From: an uncultured Alphaproteobacteria bacterium
GTDB taxonomy: Bacteria > Pseudomonadota > Alphaproteobacteria > RF32 > CAG-239
Assembly (NCBI GenBank): GCA_900551585.1
Contig: URWU01000104.1
Coordinates: 1 to 5,869 of the forward strand
Length of the DNA: 5,869 nt
Reading direction: 5' to 3'
Position numbers and translations under genes: made by a program. The notes below the pieces were generated by a model, which did no database searches, was not told the DNA's origin, and saw only the letters and a program-made list of their open reading frames with translations. Positions 1-5,823 of the stretch are shown here, piece by piece; the stretch's first letter is position 1, and each line of letters opens with the position of its first letter.

Positions 1-50
1 TACGAGATGTAGCTCCGTCTCGTGGGCTCGGAGATGTGTATAAGAGACAG
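1..50 (+). other. Nextera i7-side sequencing adapter (not genomic)
   Basis: These bases read as the end of the Illumina P7 arm (TACGAGAT), the 8-base index GTAGCTCC, the Read-2 primer part GTCTCGTGGGCTCGG, and the 19-base Tn5 mosaic end AGATGTGTATAAGAGACAG. From memory, the index is the reverse complement of Nextera XT N718 (GGAGCTAC). The segment is a library construct, so genomic sequence begins at base 51. No gene, repeat or transposon should be called from it. Confidence 0.98.
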
Positions 51-556
51 ACTAGAATCTTATACTCGGCGGCATTTAAAATGATGAAATCGGTCAGTTT
101 CAGCAGTTCGTCTTCCATTTGCGGAGAATAGAACAAAGCCGACTGCACCAAAAACAATTCGCCGTACCAGCGCAAAACTTCCGCTGCTTCTTTCTGAGCC
201 TGCGGCGGAATCCGAAAAGCCACAAAATCAGGTTCGGCTTCAGAGGCAATCATCGCCGCATGACGCGTGGCTTCGGCGCTCAGTCCCAAAAACTTTTTGC
301 CCAGCTGTTTTTGCAGCGGCTTGATAAATTTGGCGTATTTATCATCCACTTCGCGAATAATCAGCGCGCCGTCCAAGCCTTGCTCCAAACAGGCAGCGGC
401 AGCATTTTCACCGACGCTCAGAACCAATTTATCTGAAGCCTCAGCCGCTTTGAGAATTTTCGGATTGGAATTTTCATCAACCAAATAGCAGCAGATATCA
501 TCATTGTTTATCAATGCCTCGTCTGCGGCACCTATCTTGAGTATAAACTTTGGCAT
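51..556 (-). CDS. ThiE-like TIM-barrel protein, 3'-truncated
   Basis: An open frame runs leftward from an ATG at 556-554 and is cut by the adapter junction, leaving 168 complete codons and no stop. The product begins MPKFILKIGAADEALIN. Its middle resembles thiamine-phosphate synthase or TenI barrels: GLDGALI (residues 60-66) sits where ThiE has GADGVHLG, LGKKFLGLS (85-93) matches the strand before the phosphate loop, and PDFVAF (109-114) matches the DYVGFGP strand. The ThiE catalytic and pyrophosphate-binding residues are not obviously kept, so this may be a non-catalytic or diverged paralogue. The missing C-terminus would hold the phosphate-binding loops needed to decide. No clear Shine-Dalgarno is visible (only AAAGAAA). 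The gene is divergent from the 629-1232 unit, with 72 bases between starts. The coding frame is secure; the family call is tentative. Confidence 0.6.
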
Positions 557-571
557 AACATTTCTTTGTTG

Positions 572-599
572 TTGAAAAAGTTGAATTTATGTTTATTAT
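572..599 (+). promoter_or_regulatory. sigma70-type promoter for the coiled-coil/zapA unit
   Basis: TTGAAA at 572-577 is followed, after a 16-base spacer, by TATTAT at 594-599. This predicts a transcript start near 606, about 22 bases before the ATG at 629. The position also argues against the upstream in-frame TTG at 566 as the start of the first gene, since it would lie within the promoter. The match is by eye only. Confidence 0.5.
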
Positions 600-628
600 G
601 CTCTGAATATACGGGAATAATCTTTGAA

Positions 629-916
629 ATGAAAGAGAAAACTGTGACTGATACCAAAAAAATTGAATTCACGCAGACCGGCAATGCTCTGGCCGAACTG
701 AGCGAGGTTCTGGTGAAACTCAACGGCATTATAGATGAGAAAAAAGACCAGCTGAGTTCCGCTAAAAAAAAGCAGGAATCCGAGTTGAGCGATAATTCCA
801 AACGTTTGGAAATTCTCAAAAGTTCTTCCCAGAACATCATCAAAAATATTGACGCAGTTATCATGAAATTGGATAAAGTTTTAGAAAACGATGACACAAG
901 TAACAATAACAATTAA
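629..916 (+). CDS. small coiled-coil protein upstream of ZapA (DUF4164-like)
   Basis: The product has 95 residues and is almost entirely charged and helical. Heptad-like spacing is visible from about residue 18 (NALAELSEVLVKLNGIIDEK) to residue 88, ending in an Asn-rich tail. It has no membrane segment, signal peptide or cysteine. I chose the ATG at 629 because the longer in-frame TTG version starts inside the probable promoter. The Shine-Dalgarno is weak (GGGA at 613-616). The gene overlaps zapA by 26 bases in a different frame, so the two are almost certainly co-expressed. Many alphaproteobacteria carry a short coiled-coil DUF4164 protein directly before zapA; size, composition and position agree, but I cannot confirm family membership by eye. 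A helper role in Z-ring assembly, comparable to ZapB, is inference from context. Confidence 0.75.
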   Translation: MKEKTVTDTKKIEFTQTGNALAELSEVLVKLNGIIDEKKDQLSSAKKKQESELSDNSKRLEILKSSSQNIIKNIDAVIMKLDKVLENDDTSNNNN

Positions 917-1232
917 TTCACGCGAATATGCAATTGCCTGTGAAGACGGACAGGAAGTCAGAATCTTACAATTAGCCCGGGTTTTAGATGAAAAAGCCAA
1001 GCTTTTGACTCAGGCCGGCGGCCAGATTAACGAGAATATGCTGCTGGCCATGATCGGGCTGCTGCTGGCCGATGAACTCAGCGAACTCAGAAAAGGAAAT
1101 ATCCCCCAAAGTAGTAAGCCGGAGGGTGTGGATAACCAGCGACTCCTTGAATTAGACAGCGATTTGGCAGGCAAGATAAAAACTTTGATAAATGAAATAA
1201 ATTCTGTTGCAAATCGTATAGAATTATTGTAA
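891..1232 (+). CDS. zapA: cell division protein ZapA
   Basis: The 113-residue product matches ZapA in length and layout. It has an N-terminal beta-hairpin/helix domain beginning TQVTITINSREYAIACEDGQE, then the helix VRILQLARVLDEKAKLL, a conserved-type INENMLLAMIGLLLADEL segment (residues about 46-64), and a C-terminal helix (about 83-113) that would form the tetramerising coiled coil. ZapA is a cytoplasmic FtsZ-binding protein that cross-links protofilaments at mid-cell. The ATG at 891 lies inside the preceding gene, with AGAAAA just upstream as a weak ribosome-binding site, so translational coupling is likely. The stop at 1230-1232 is only 12 bases before the 6S RNA. Confidence 0.93.
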   Translation: MTQVTITINSREYAIACEDGQEVRILQLARVLDEKAKLLTQAGGQINENMLLAMIGLLLADELSELRKGNIPQSSKPEGVDNQRLLELDSDLAGKIKTLINEINSVANRIELL

Positions 1233-1244
1233 CCTAAAATCATA

Positions 1245-1403
1245 GAGGGATGGCTGTCTGGTTTGTATTTCCGCAGATCTTCCGAGCCAACATTATATTT
1301 AAGGGAGTTGTCACTGAGCAGATCGTGGTCTGTTTATCACAACACCCACTTTAGAAAAGCGGTTCGATAAGAATGTATCCATACGGCTAAGACGGCTTCC
1401 CTC
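1245..1403 (+). ncRNA. ssrS: 6S RNA
   Basis: This 159-base stretch between zapA and ymdB folds as the long rod with a central bubble expected of 6S RNA. The closing stem is GAGGGA 1245-1250 with TCCCTC 1398-1403, then GCTGTCT 1253-1259 with AGACGGC 1390-1396 (one G-U pair). GTAT 1265-1268 can pair with ATAC 1381-1384, and CGAGCC 1283-1288 with GGTTCG 1361-1366. After an open bubble, GGGAGTTGT 1303-1311 pairs with ACAACACCC 1339-1347 (one mismatch) and is capped by CAGAT 1319-1323 with GTCTG 1328-1332. A small hairpin in the 3' strand (GATA 1366-1369 with TATC 1376-1379) competes with the edge of the GGTTCG pairing. 6S RNA mimics an open promoter and binds the sigma70 RNA polymerase holoenzyme. 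TAAAAT at 1235-1240 could be its -10 box, but no good -35 is visible, and processing from the zapA transcript is possible. Exact ends are uncertain by a few bases. Confidence 0.85.
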
Positions 1404-1416
1404 ACATAAGTTTAAC

Positions 1417-1442
1417 AAAACCCCTGTTTTAGGGGCTTTTTT
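1417..1442 (+). terminator. Rho-independent terminator after 6S RNA
   Basis: CCCCT 1421-1425 and AGGGG 1431-1435 form a stem with a GTTTT loop. It is preceded by AAAA and followed, after one C, by six T residues (1437-1442). It ends the zapA/6S transcript and separates it from the YmdB-type gene. Confidence 0.88.
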
Positions 1443-1443
1443 G

Positions 1444-1466
1444 TTGGAAATACCTGAAATTTCCAA
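1444..1466. repeat. 8-bp inverted repeat
   Basis: TTGGAAAT (1444-1451) is perfectly repeated in inverse orientation as ATTTCCAA (1459-1466) around a 7-base loop. It directly follows the terminator T-run and lies about 100 bases before the next gene. No T-tract follows it, so it is not a second terminator. It could be an operator or a transcript-end hairpin, or it could be chance. Confidence 0.35.
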
Positions 1467-1565
1467 TGAAGCGGAAGCTGGGAAATATGATTAAAACAGT
1501 TTGTTTTTGAGGGCTTTTGCGCTTTGAAAACCATATTTTATGATTAGAAAAAGAAAGAAAATAAA

Positions 1566-2351
1566 TTGAAAATTATCTATTGCGGAGATGTTGTGGCCCG
1601 CGCCGGCCGGGAAGCAGTTTTAAATAATCTTGAGAACCTGCGCCGGACTTATCAGCCGGACTTTATTCTCGTCAATATTGAAAATGCGGCGCACGGTTTT
1701 GGGGCAACTCCGGGAATCTGCCGCGATTTTCTTGATAAAGGCGTTGACGCTCTTGTTACCGGAAATCATGTTTGGCAGCAGCGCGAACTCATTCCTTTTC
1801 TCGGTGAATGCAAAAGAATCATCCGCCCGCTCAACTATCCGGAAAATCTGCCAGGCAAAGGGTTTTGCGAACTGGAACTGCCGAACGGCAAAAAGCTTTT
1901 AATTATTCAATTACTCGGACGCTTGTTTATGGAAGCCGTCGATTGTCCGGTGGCCGCGATTGAAAAACTTCTCAAAAACTACACGCTCGGCCGCAATGTC
2001 GACGCCATTTTTGTTGATATCCATGCCGAGGCCACCTCTGAAAAATTATCCATGGGCTGCTATCTTGACGGCCGTGTTTCTGCCGTTATCGGTTCTCATA
2101 CCCATGTGCCGACCGCAGACGCCAAAATCTGGCCCGGCGGCACCGCTTATCTGACCGATGTCGGTATGTGCGGAGATTATGACTCCGTACTCGGTTTTGA
2201 CAAGCAGGAACCGATGAATCGTCTGGCCCGTAAATATACCGGCGGCCGGCTCATTCCGGCCAAGGGTGCCGGAACTCTCTGTGCCGTCCTCATCGAAACA
2301 GATGACAAAACCGGCCTTGCAACCGCTATCACTCCCATTCAAATGAAGTAA
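1566..2351 (+). CDS. ymdB: YmdB/TIGR00282-family metallophosphoesterase
   Basis: The 261-residue product is full length for the family. The metal-binding set is visible: D8 in YCGDVV, E39-N40 in VNIENAAHGFG, N67-H68 in VTGNHVW, H153 in FVDIHAEATSEK, and H178 and H180 in GSHTHVPTAD. GTAYLTDVGMCG (about 193-204) completes the usual C-terminal signature. Characterised members such as Bacillus subtilis YmdB hydrolyse 2',3'-cyclic nucleotides and affect RNA processing; the cellular role in proteobacteria is unclear. Translation starts at TTG 1566: an in-frame TAG lies 21 bases upstream at 1545-1547, and no earlier ATG fits. The ribosome-binding region is A-rich (AAGAAAGAAAA) without a strong Shine-Dalgarno. 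TATGAT at 1539-1544 might be a -10 box, but no convincing -35 accompanies it. The gene converges on the leftward gene ending at 2442. Confidence 0.93.
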   Translation: MKIIYCGDVVARAGREAVLNNLENLRRTYQPDFILVNIENAAHGFGATPGICRDFLDKGVDALVTGNHVWQQRELIPFLGECKRIIRPLNYPENLPGKGFCELELPNGKKLLIIQLLGRLFMEAVDCPVAAIEKLLKNYTLGRNVDAIFVDIHAEATSEKLSMGCYLDGRVSAVIGSHTHVPTADAKIWPGGTAYLTDVGMCGDYDSVLGFDKQEPMNRLARKYTGGRLIPAKGAGTLCAVLIETDDKTGLATAITPIQMK

Positions 2352-2383
2352 ATAGCGCAGGATGATGTTCTACAGGACAATGA

Positions 2384-2426
2384 TTATAAAAAAACGCCAT
2401 TCACAATGAATGACGTTTTTTTATAA
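2384..2426. terminator. bidirectional Rho-independent terminator
   Basis: TTATAAAAAAACG (2384-2396) is perfectly inverted at 2414-2426 as CGTTTTTTTATAA. After one mismatch (C2397/A2413) an inner stem pairs CATTC 2398-2402 with GAATG 2408-2412 around an ACAAT loop. The A-run and T-run on opposite sides give a U-tract in both directions. It therefore suits the convergent genes ending at 2351 (rightward) and 2442 (leftward). Confidence 0.92.
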
Positions 2427-2441
2427 GAGATAATCAAGCTT

Positions 2442-3677
2442 TTAGAATCTTTCTCCCGGTTTCTGCTCGCGTACACCCTCAACACGGACGGTAAATATCA
2501 CCTTGCCGTTATTGTTTTCAATGTAGTGCAGACGACAAAATGCAACCTGGCCGTTCATAAAGAAAACATCTTCATTTTCGAGCAGTTTGACGACAATGCC
2601 GGCATTGTTATTGTCGTAGAAAACCGGTTTGCTGCTTTTGACCAAAGCACGATATAAAAATCCCAGCCAATATTTTTCAAAGTGGTCTTCAGATTTATTC
2701 TGCATTCCCTCTTTGTAAATTTCGTTATCGCGTTCACCGAATTTGAAACCGCAATCATAAGATACAGTCCGTTTTTTATGACGCGGATCGGCATTTTCGG
2801 GAAGCAGATTTTTCGGGCGGATTTTTTTGAAATATTTGACATAGTCCTTATTGACAATATCCAATACTTCAACATCTTTGAAATCACCAAAAGGATAAAG
2901 CCTGATAATTCTGACCAGAAGGTTTTCTCCGTCAACGGGAACCAAACCGTTTTTGCGTTTGATATTTGCCCAGTCACCGTCGGCAAATTTTGCCTGACTG
3001 CCGTTAGCCTGGCATTTGGCAAGGTAGACTTCGCCTAACTTGTAAATCCCTTTTTGAGCCAGACTGTCCTGCTTGACAAACTCCAGCACCTTTGCTTCAT
3101 CCCAAGGAGACGGAATTGAAAAACCGCTCGGTTCGGCAATTTCCTCATCATCCTCTTCTTTGGCTGAAGTTTCCGGTTCGGGTTCTATTTCCGGTTCCGT
3201 ATCAAGTTCCAATTCTTTGACCCGGTAATAATCTTCAACAGGCTGTAAGCCGCGGCAGACTACTCTGGTTCCTTCTTCCAAGACCTGAAAACCCGGTTCG
3301 ACGCCTTTGTCGGGATTATATAATCCGATGTTAGGCATATCTTGCCAAGGAAATTCGACCACAACAGCCTGAGTTCCGGAAAACTTGACTTCTGCTTTTT
3401 GATAAGAGTTTGAAAAAACATACTGCATCGGCAGCGATACATACGGAACACCGTTAATGATGTCTGATACTTCGACTTCGATAACATTCCCGACTTTGAG
3501 ATTGATTCCCTGACGAGAATAAAAGTCATTTGTTTCTGACTTTATCATACCAAGAGCGCCGCCTTTTAATTTTATTTGGACAGCACCATCAATAACGGAA
3601 CATACTACGCCCTGACGTTTGTCACCGGCCTTAAACAAATTGAACTTTTTTTGCAGTTCTAATAACGGATTAGCCAT
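2442..3677 (-). CDS. uncharacterised protein with S1/OB-like N-terminus
   Basis: I do not recognise this 411-residue protein as a named family. Residues about 16-84 follow the S1 RNA-binding (OB-fold) pattern: KAGDKRQGVVCSVIDGAVQIKL, then GALGMIKSE, then LKVGNVIEVEVSDI and a closing YVSLPM. Residues about 94-158 and 210-275 look like further beta-rich modules, the latter with KLGEVYLAKCQ and a later NLLVRIIRLYPFGDFKDVEVLDI. An acidic Glu/Asp/Pro linker at about 157-185 separates the first pair from the third. The C-terminus (about 330-405) is another mixed domain. No signal peptide or membrane span is seen, so it is probably cytoplasmic. RNA binding is inferred only from the S1-like pattern. 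The ATG at 3677 has no Shine-Dalgarno, and the 5' leader is unusual (see 3738-3824). Confidence 0.85.
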   Translation of the reverse strand: MANPLLELQKKFNLFKAGDKRQGVVCSVIDGAVQIKLKGGALGMIKSETNDFYSRQGINLKVGNVIEVEVSDIINGVPYVSLPMQYVFSNSYQKAEVKFSGTQAVVVEFPWQDMPNIGLYNPDKGVEPGFQVLEEGTRVVCRGLQPVEDYYRVKELELDTEPEIEPEPETSAKEEDDEEIAEPSGFSIPSPWDEAKVLEFVKQDSLAQKGIYKLGEVYLAKCQANGSQAKFADGDWANIKRKNGLVPVDGENLLVRIIRLYPFGDFKDVEVLDIVNKDYVKYFKKIRPKNLLPENADPRHKKRTVSYDCGFKFGERDNEIYKEGMQNKSEDHFEKYWLGFLYRALVKSSKPVFYDNNNAGIVVKLLENEDVFFMNGQVAFCRLHYIENNNGKVIFTVRVEGVREQKPGERF

Positions 3678-3737
3678 AATTAAAATGGATTTAAATTAAT
3701 ATTTGAACTATTTGCAAACAAAAATTCACAGCTGAAA

Positions 3738-3755
3738 TTAATCACGCTTGATTAA
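3738..3755. repeat. perfect palindrome in the 5' leader of the 2442-3677 gene
   Basis: TTAATCA (3738-3744) and TGATTAA (3749-3755) form a perfect 7-bp inverted repeat with a CGCT centre. It lies downstream of the probable transcript start of the leftward gene. It could be a DNA operator, or a weak RNA hairpin overlapping the end of the mini-ORF at 3742-3759. Confidence 0.5.
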
Positions 3756-3759
3756 ACAT
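3742..3759 (-). CDS. possible five-codon leader mini-ORF (MFNQA)
   Basis: On the minus strand, AGAGGTGAT precedes an ATG at 3759-3757. GAGGTGAT is an eight-base match to the extended anti-Shine-Dalgarno complement and is the strongest ribosome-binding site I see in the window. The frame reads ATG TTT AAT CAA GCG TGA. It ends 64 bases before the ATG of the downstream gene and is out of frame with it. Either this is a leader peptide controlling the downstream gene, or the strong site serves ribosome loading in a leader whose main start lacks one. The Shine-Dalgarno abuts the ATG at 1-2 bases, closer than ideal, which weakens the translation claim. Confidence 0.35.
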   Translation of the reverse strand: MFNQA

Positions 3760-3796
3760 ATCACCTCTAAAATAATTGTTTGTTGAAGGTCTTTAT

Positions 3797-3824
3797 ATCA
3801 TAAATCATAAAGCCTCGCAAGCAA
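3797..3824 (-). promoter_or_regulatory. sigma70-type promoter for the 2442-3677 gene
   Basis: Read on the minus strand, TTGCTT (3824-3819) and TATGAT (3802-3797) are separated by 16 bases. The predicted start is near 3790, giving a 5' leader of about 113 bases before the ATG at 3677. The promoter lies just past the stop of the J-domain gene (3850). I see no hairpin terminator between them, so some read-through from upstream is also possible. Confidence 0.55.
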
Positions 3825-3849
3825 TTTTTTAGACAAAATTAGAGAAAGT

Positions 3850-5013
3850 TTATTTTTTATAAATCTGGCTGCCGTAGGGGATTTCCGAACCAATTCCCGC
3901 TTTCAGATGTTCTTTGCGCAGAAAGCCCATTTCACCTTCATCAAGCATGACGCGATACCAGATTTCATCGGGAGAAATACCGGTTATGCGTACCGTTGTT
4001 CCTTTTTTGAGTTTTTTCATCACGTCAAAATCATCGGCCGGGCCATACATCAGCGGCTGCTCAGAAGTCAGGTGCGCCAGTTTGGAAGCATCGGTGACAT
4101 CTACCGGAATATTGATGATTTTGCCGACCACCATGTCATCGGCCATAGAGCCGCCGGTACGAAACTGAACTTCCTGATGATAGCTGATTTCTTGCTTTTT
4201 ATCAAAATAACTCAGCAAATCACTTTCGCTGACAACCTTGACCGAGAAAGGAATCAGCGCGATGAAGACAATTATCAGCGGGATAATCAGCTGGATTAAT
4301 TTAAGATTGAGATAGTTCCAGGGCTTGAGCTTCAACTGCGGCTGAACGGCCAGCTTATCCATCAGCTTTTTCAAAAGCTGTTTTTGATACGGCGACGCAT
4401 AACTCCCGGCCTGCAAAGCCGACATAAAAGCATAATCCTTCTTATTATCCTGTTCATAAGCCAGCGCATTATGAACCAGAAGCTGATAATTTTCTTTGGC
4501 ATTGGCGCCGATATTATTGAAGTTGGCGCTCAGAGCATGGATATTATAAAGCAAAGCCTGGGGGCTCCACCAGCCGAGGAACCAGTTTTTGGCCGAAGTT
4601 TTGAAAACCTCGCGCAGCGCTTCGTCATAATTGCAGACTTCATCGGTTTTGCGTTTGTCTGCTGCAGCGATTTTGCCGACAACATTCCACAAACTGACGG
4701 CGCGGACATTCAAATCAAACTGGCCTTTGCGGTTTTTATAAACTTTCAGGGCAAACATGGCCGGAAACTTTTCTTTGGGATAAGCCGAGCATAACAAATC
4801 ATAAGTCAGGCGTTTGTCATCATCGCTGATGACATCATAAGCCACAGCCAGTTTTTGAAAATTTTCTTTGGCCTCGTCACTCGGATTATGATCCGGGTGC
4901 CACTGTTTGGCTCGTTCACGATAATTGAGTTTGATTTGCGTATCATCAGCGTCAAAATCAACTCCTAAAATTTGATAATAGCCCAAGGCGTCATTGCTGT
5001 AAGTTTCAGACAT
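3850..5013 (-). CDS. membrane-anchored J-domain protein with C-terminal SH3-like domain
   Basis: The 387-residue product has an N-terminal J domain at about residues 10-73. GYYQILGV starts it, the diagnostic HPD is at 39-41 (AKQWHPDHNP), and the last helix reads KLAVAYDVISDDDKRLTYD. It lacks the Gly/Phe region and zinc-finger CxxCxGxG repeats of DnaJ, so it is a type III J-protein that would stimulate an Hsp70 ATPase locally. Residues about 130-225 form a helical cytoplasmic region. One membrane span lies at about 239-258. Beyond it, residues about 316-371 resemble a bacterial SH3 domain (QPLMYGPADDFDVMKKLKKGTTVRITG, then IWYRVMLDEGEMGFLRKEHL). With the J domain in the cytoplasm, the SH3-like part would face the periplasm. 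The ATG at 5013 shares one base with the preceding TGA and has no Shine-Dalgarno, indicating reinitiation coupling. Substrate and partner are unknown. Confidence 0.9.
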   Translation of the reverse strand: MSETYSNDALGYYQILGVDFDADDTQIKLNYRERAKQWHPDHNPSDEAKENFQKLAVAYDVISDDDKRLTYDLLCSAYPKEKFPAMFALKVYKNRKGQFDLNVRAVSLWNVVGKIAAADKRKTDEVCNYDEALREVFKTSAKNWFLGWWSPQALLYNIHALSANFNNIGANAKENYQLLVHNALAYEQDNKKDYAFMSALQAGSYASPYQKQLLKKLMDKLAVQPQLKLKPWNYLNLKLIQLIIPLIIVFIALIPFSVKVVSESDLLSYFDKKQEISYHQEVQFRTGGSMADDMVVGKIINIPVDVTDASKLAHLTSEQPLMYGPADDFDVMKKLKKGTTVRITGISPDEIWYRVMLDEGEMGFLRKEHLKAGIGSEIPYGSQIYKK

Positions 5014-5823
5014 CAGATGTAAATACCATGTTTTAAAGTTTTATCCCTGACTTCATCATCGCATACTTTTATAAAATTTTCTTTAACATTGATTTTGACA
5101 TTGCCGGCATAATCAAGATTGCTGAGCGTGGTTTTGAATAACCGCAGAATATTGGCATATAAATCATCGCCAACCTCTTTGGAAGTGCGGATAATCAGGT
5201 CAAAACGGCGGTCTTTGACAAAGGAGAAACCGTCAAACTGAAAATCGCCGAGAACCGAAAAACTGGTATCAACCACAAATCTGGTGGCATATTTATCTTT
5301 TTTGGGACGGTTTTTATTTTCTTCATCATCGGCAAATTTTTTAATCGCAACACGGATTTTGCTGATACTGTCTCCGCTGAAAAACGGAATTTCAACCATG
5401 CGCCAGCTGACACCCTCGCGATTTGTCGCATTCATAAAGCCGTTAAGACGGTTGGCAACTTCCTGCCCTTCGGCTCCGGCTGTCTGCAATTCTTTGACCA
5501 CGGCTTTGCCGAGCCAGGCTTCCAAATCATGGGTCATGGCTCCTTTGATGAAGTTGACCATATTGGGCAGCATATTATCATTAAAAGCCGGAAATTTGGC
5601 AATAATCTTGGCGCTCAAATCCTGACGCTCAATTTCTTTCAGAGGTTCAAACAGCGTGAGGATACTATGCAGAGAATGAGACGTTTGCGGCGCCGGCGTC
5701 AGGCCGGAATTGAGCAGCGGGCGCAGAGAGGTTAAGTCTTCAACCAGCTTGGCCGAAGAAATTAAATCTCCGAGATTTACACGCGGCGAGCGTTCCGGAA
5801 AAATGATATCCCTGATTTCCAAC
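5013..5823 (-). CDS. 5'-truncated protein, possible FliK-like C-terminal domain
   Basis: About 269 genomic residues are present, starting at LEIRDIIFPERS; the true start lies beyond the insert. Any call extending to 5840 would add a false N-terminus MCIRDR, which is translated adapter. The N-terminal part (SAKLVEDLTSLRPLLNSGLTP) looks low-complexity and linker-like, followed by helices. The C-terminal part (about residues 180-250 of the visible protein) has the strand-helix layout of a flagellar hook-length-control (FliK) C-terminal domain: FVVDTSFSVLGDFQFDGFSF, then RFDLIIRTSKEV, then a helix and VKINVKENF. This is only pattern resemblance. No signal peptide can be assessed. The stop overlaps the J-domain gene as TGATG, so the two are translated together. 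Confidence 0.8.

Noticed and set aside
32..50. Tn5 mosaic end sequence as evidence of a transposon
   Set aside because: It is part of a complete Nextera adapter with index and primer sequence, so it is library-derived. The same holds for 5824-5842.
119..488. Rightward open frames of 105 and 73 codons
   Set aside because: They are antisense to the continuous leftward frame 51-556, which has coherent protein features and coding-like codon use.
566..628. TTG-initiated extension of the coiled-coil protein
   Set aside because: The extra 21 residues cover the predicted promoter (572-599) and are hydrophobic and unlike the rest. The ATG at 629 is preferred.
557..628. Leftward promoter for the ThiE-like gene
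   Set aside because: The region must contain one unless the gene is read otherwise, but no pair of boxes with good spacing stood out on the minus strand.
532..912. Leftward 126-codon open frame
   Set aside because: It is the antisense shadow of the coiled-coil gene, with Ser/Leu/Phe-rich composition typical of a reversed Lys/Glu-rich helix.
1515..1544. Promoter for ymdB (TATGAT with TTTTGC or TTGCGC upstream)
   Set aside because: The -10 is plausible, but the -35 boxes are poor or at unsuitable spacing (18 or 15 bases), so it is not listed as a feature.
2682..3038. Rightward 118-codon open frame opposite the 411-residue gene
   Set aside because: It is antisense to a long, well-composed frame, with no ribosome-binding site or recognisable motif.
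3907..4794. Rightward frames opposite the J-protein gene
   Set aside because: The leftward strand carries an intact J domain, membrane span and SH3-like domain, so these are shadows.
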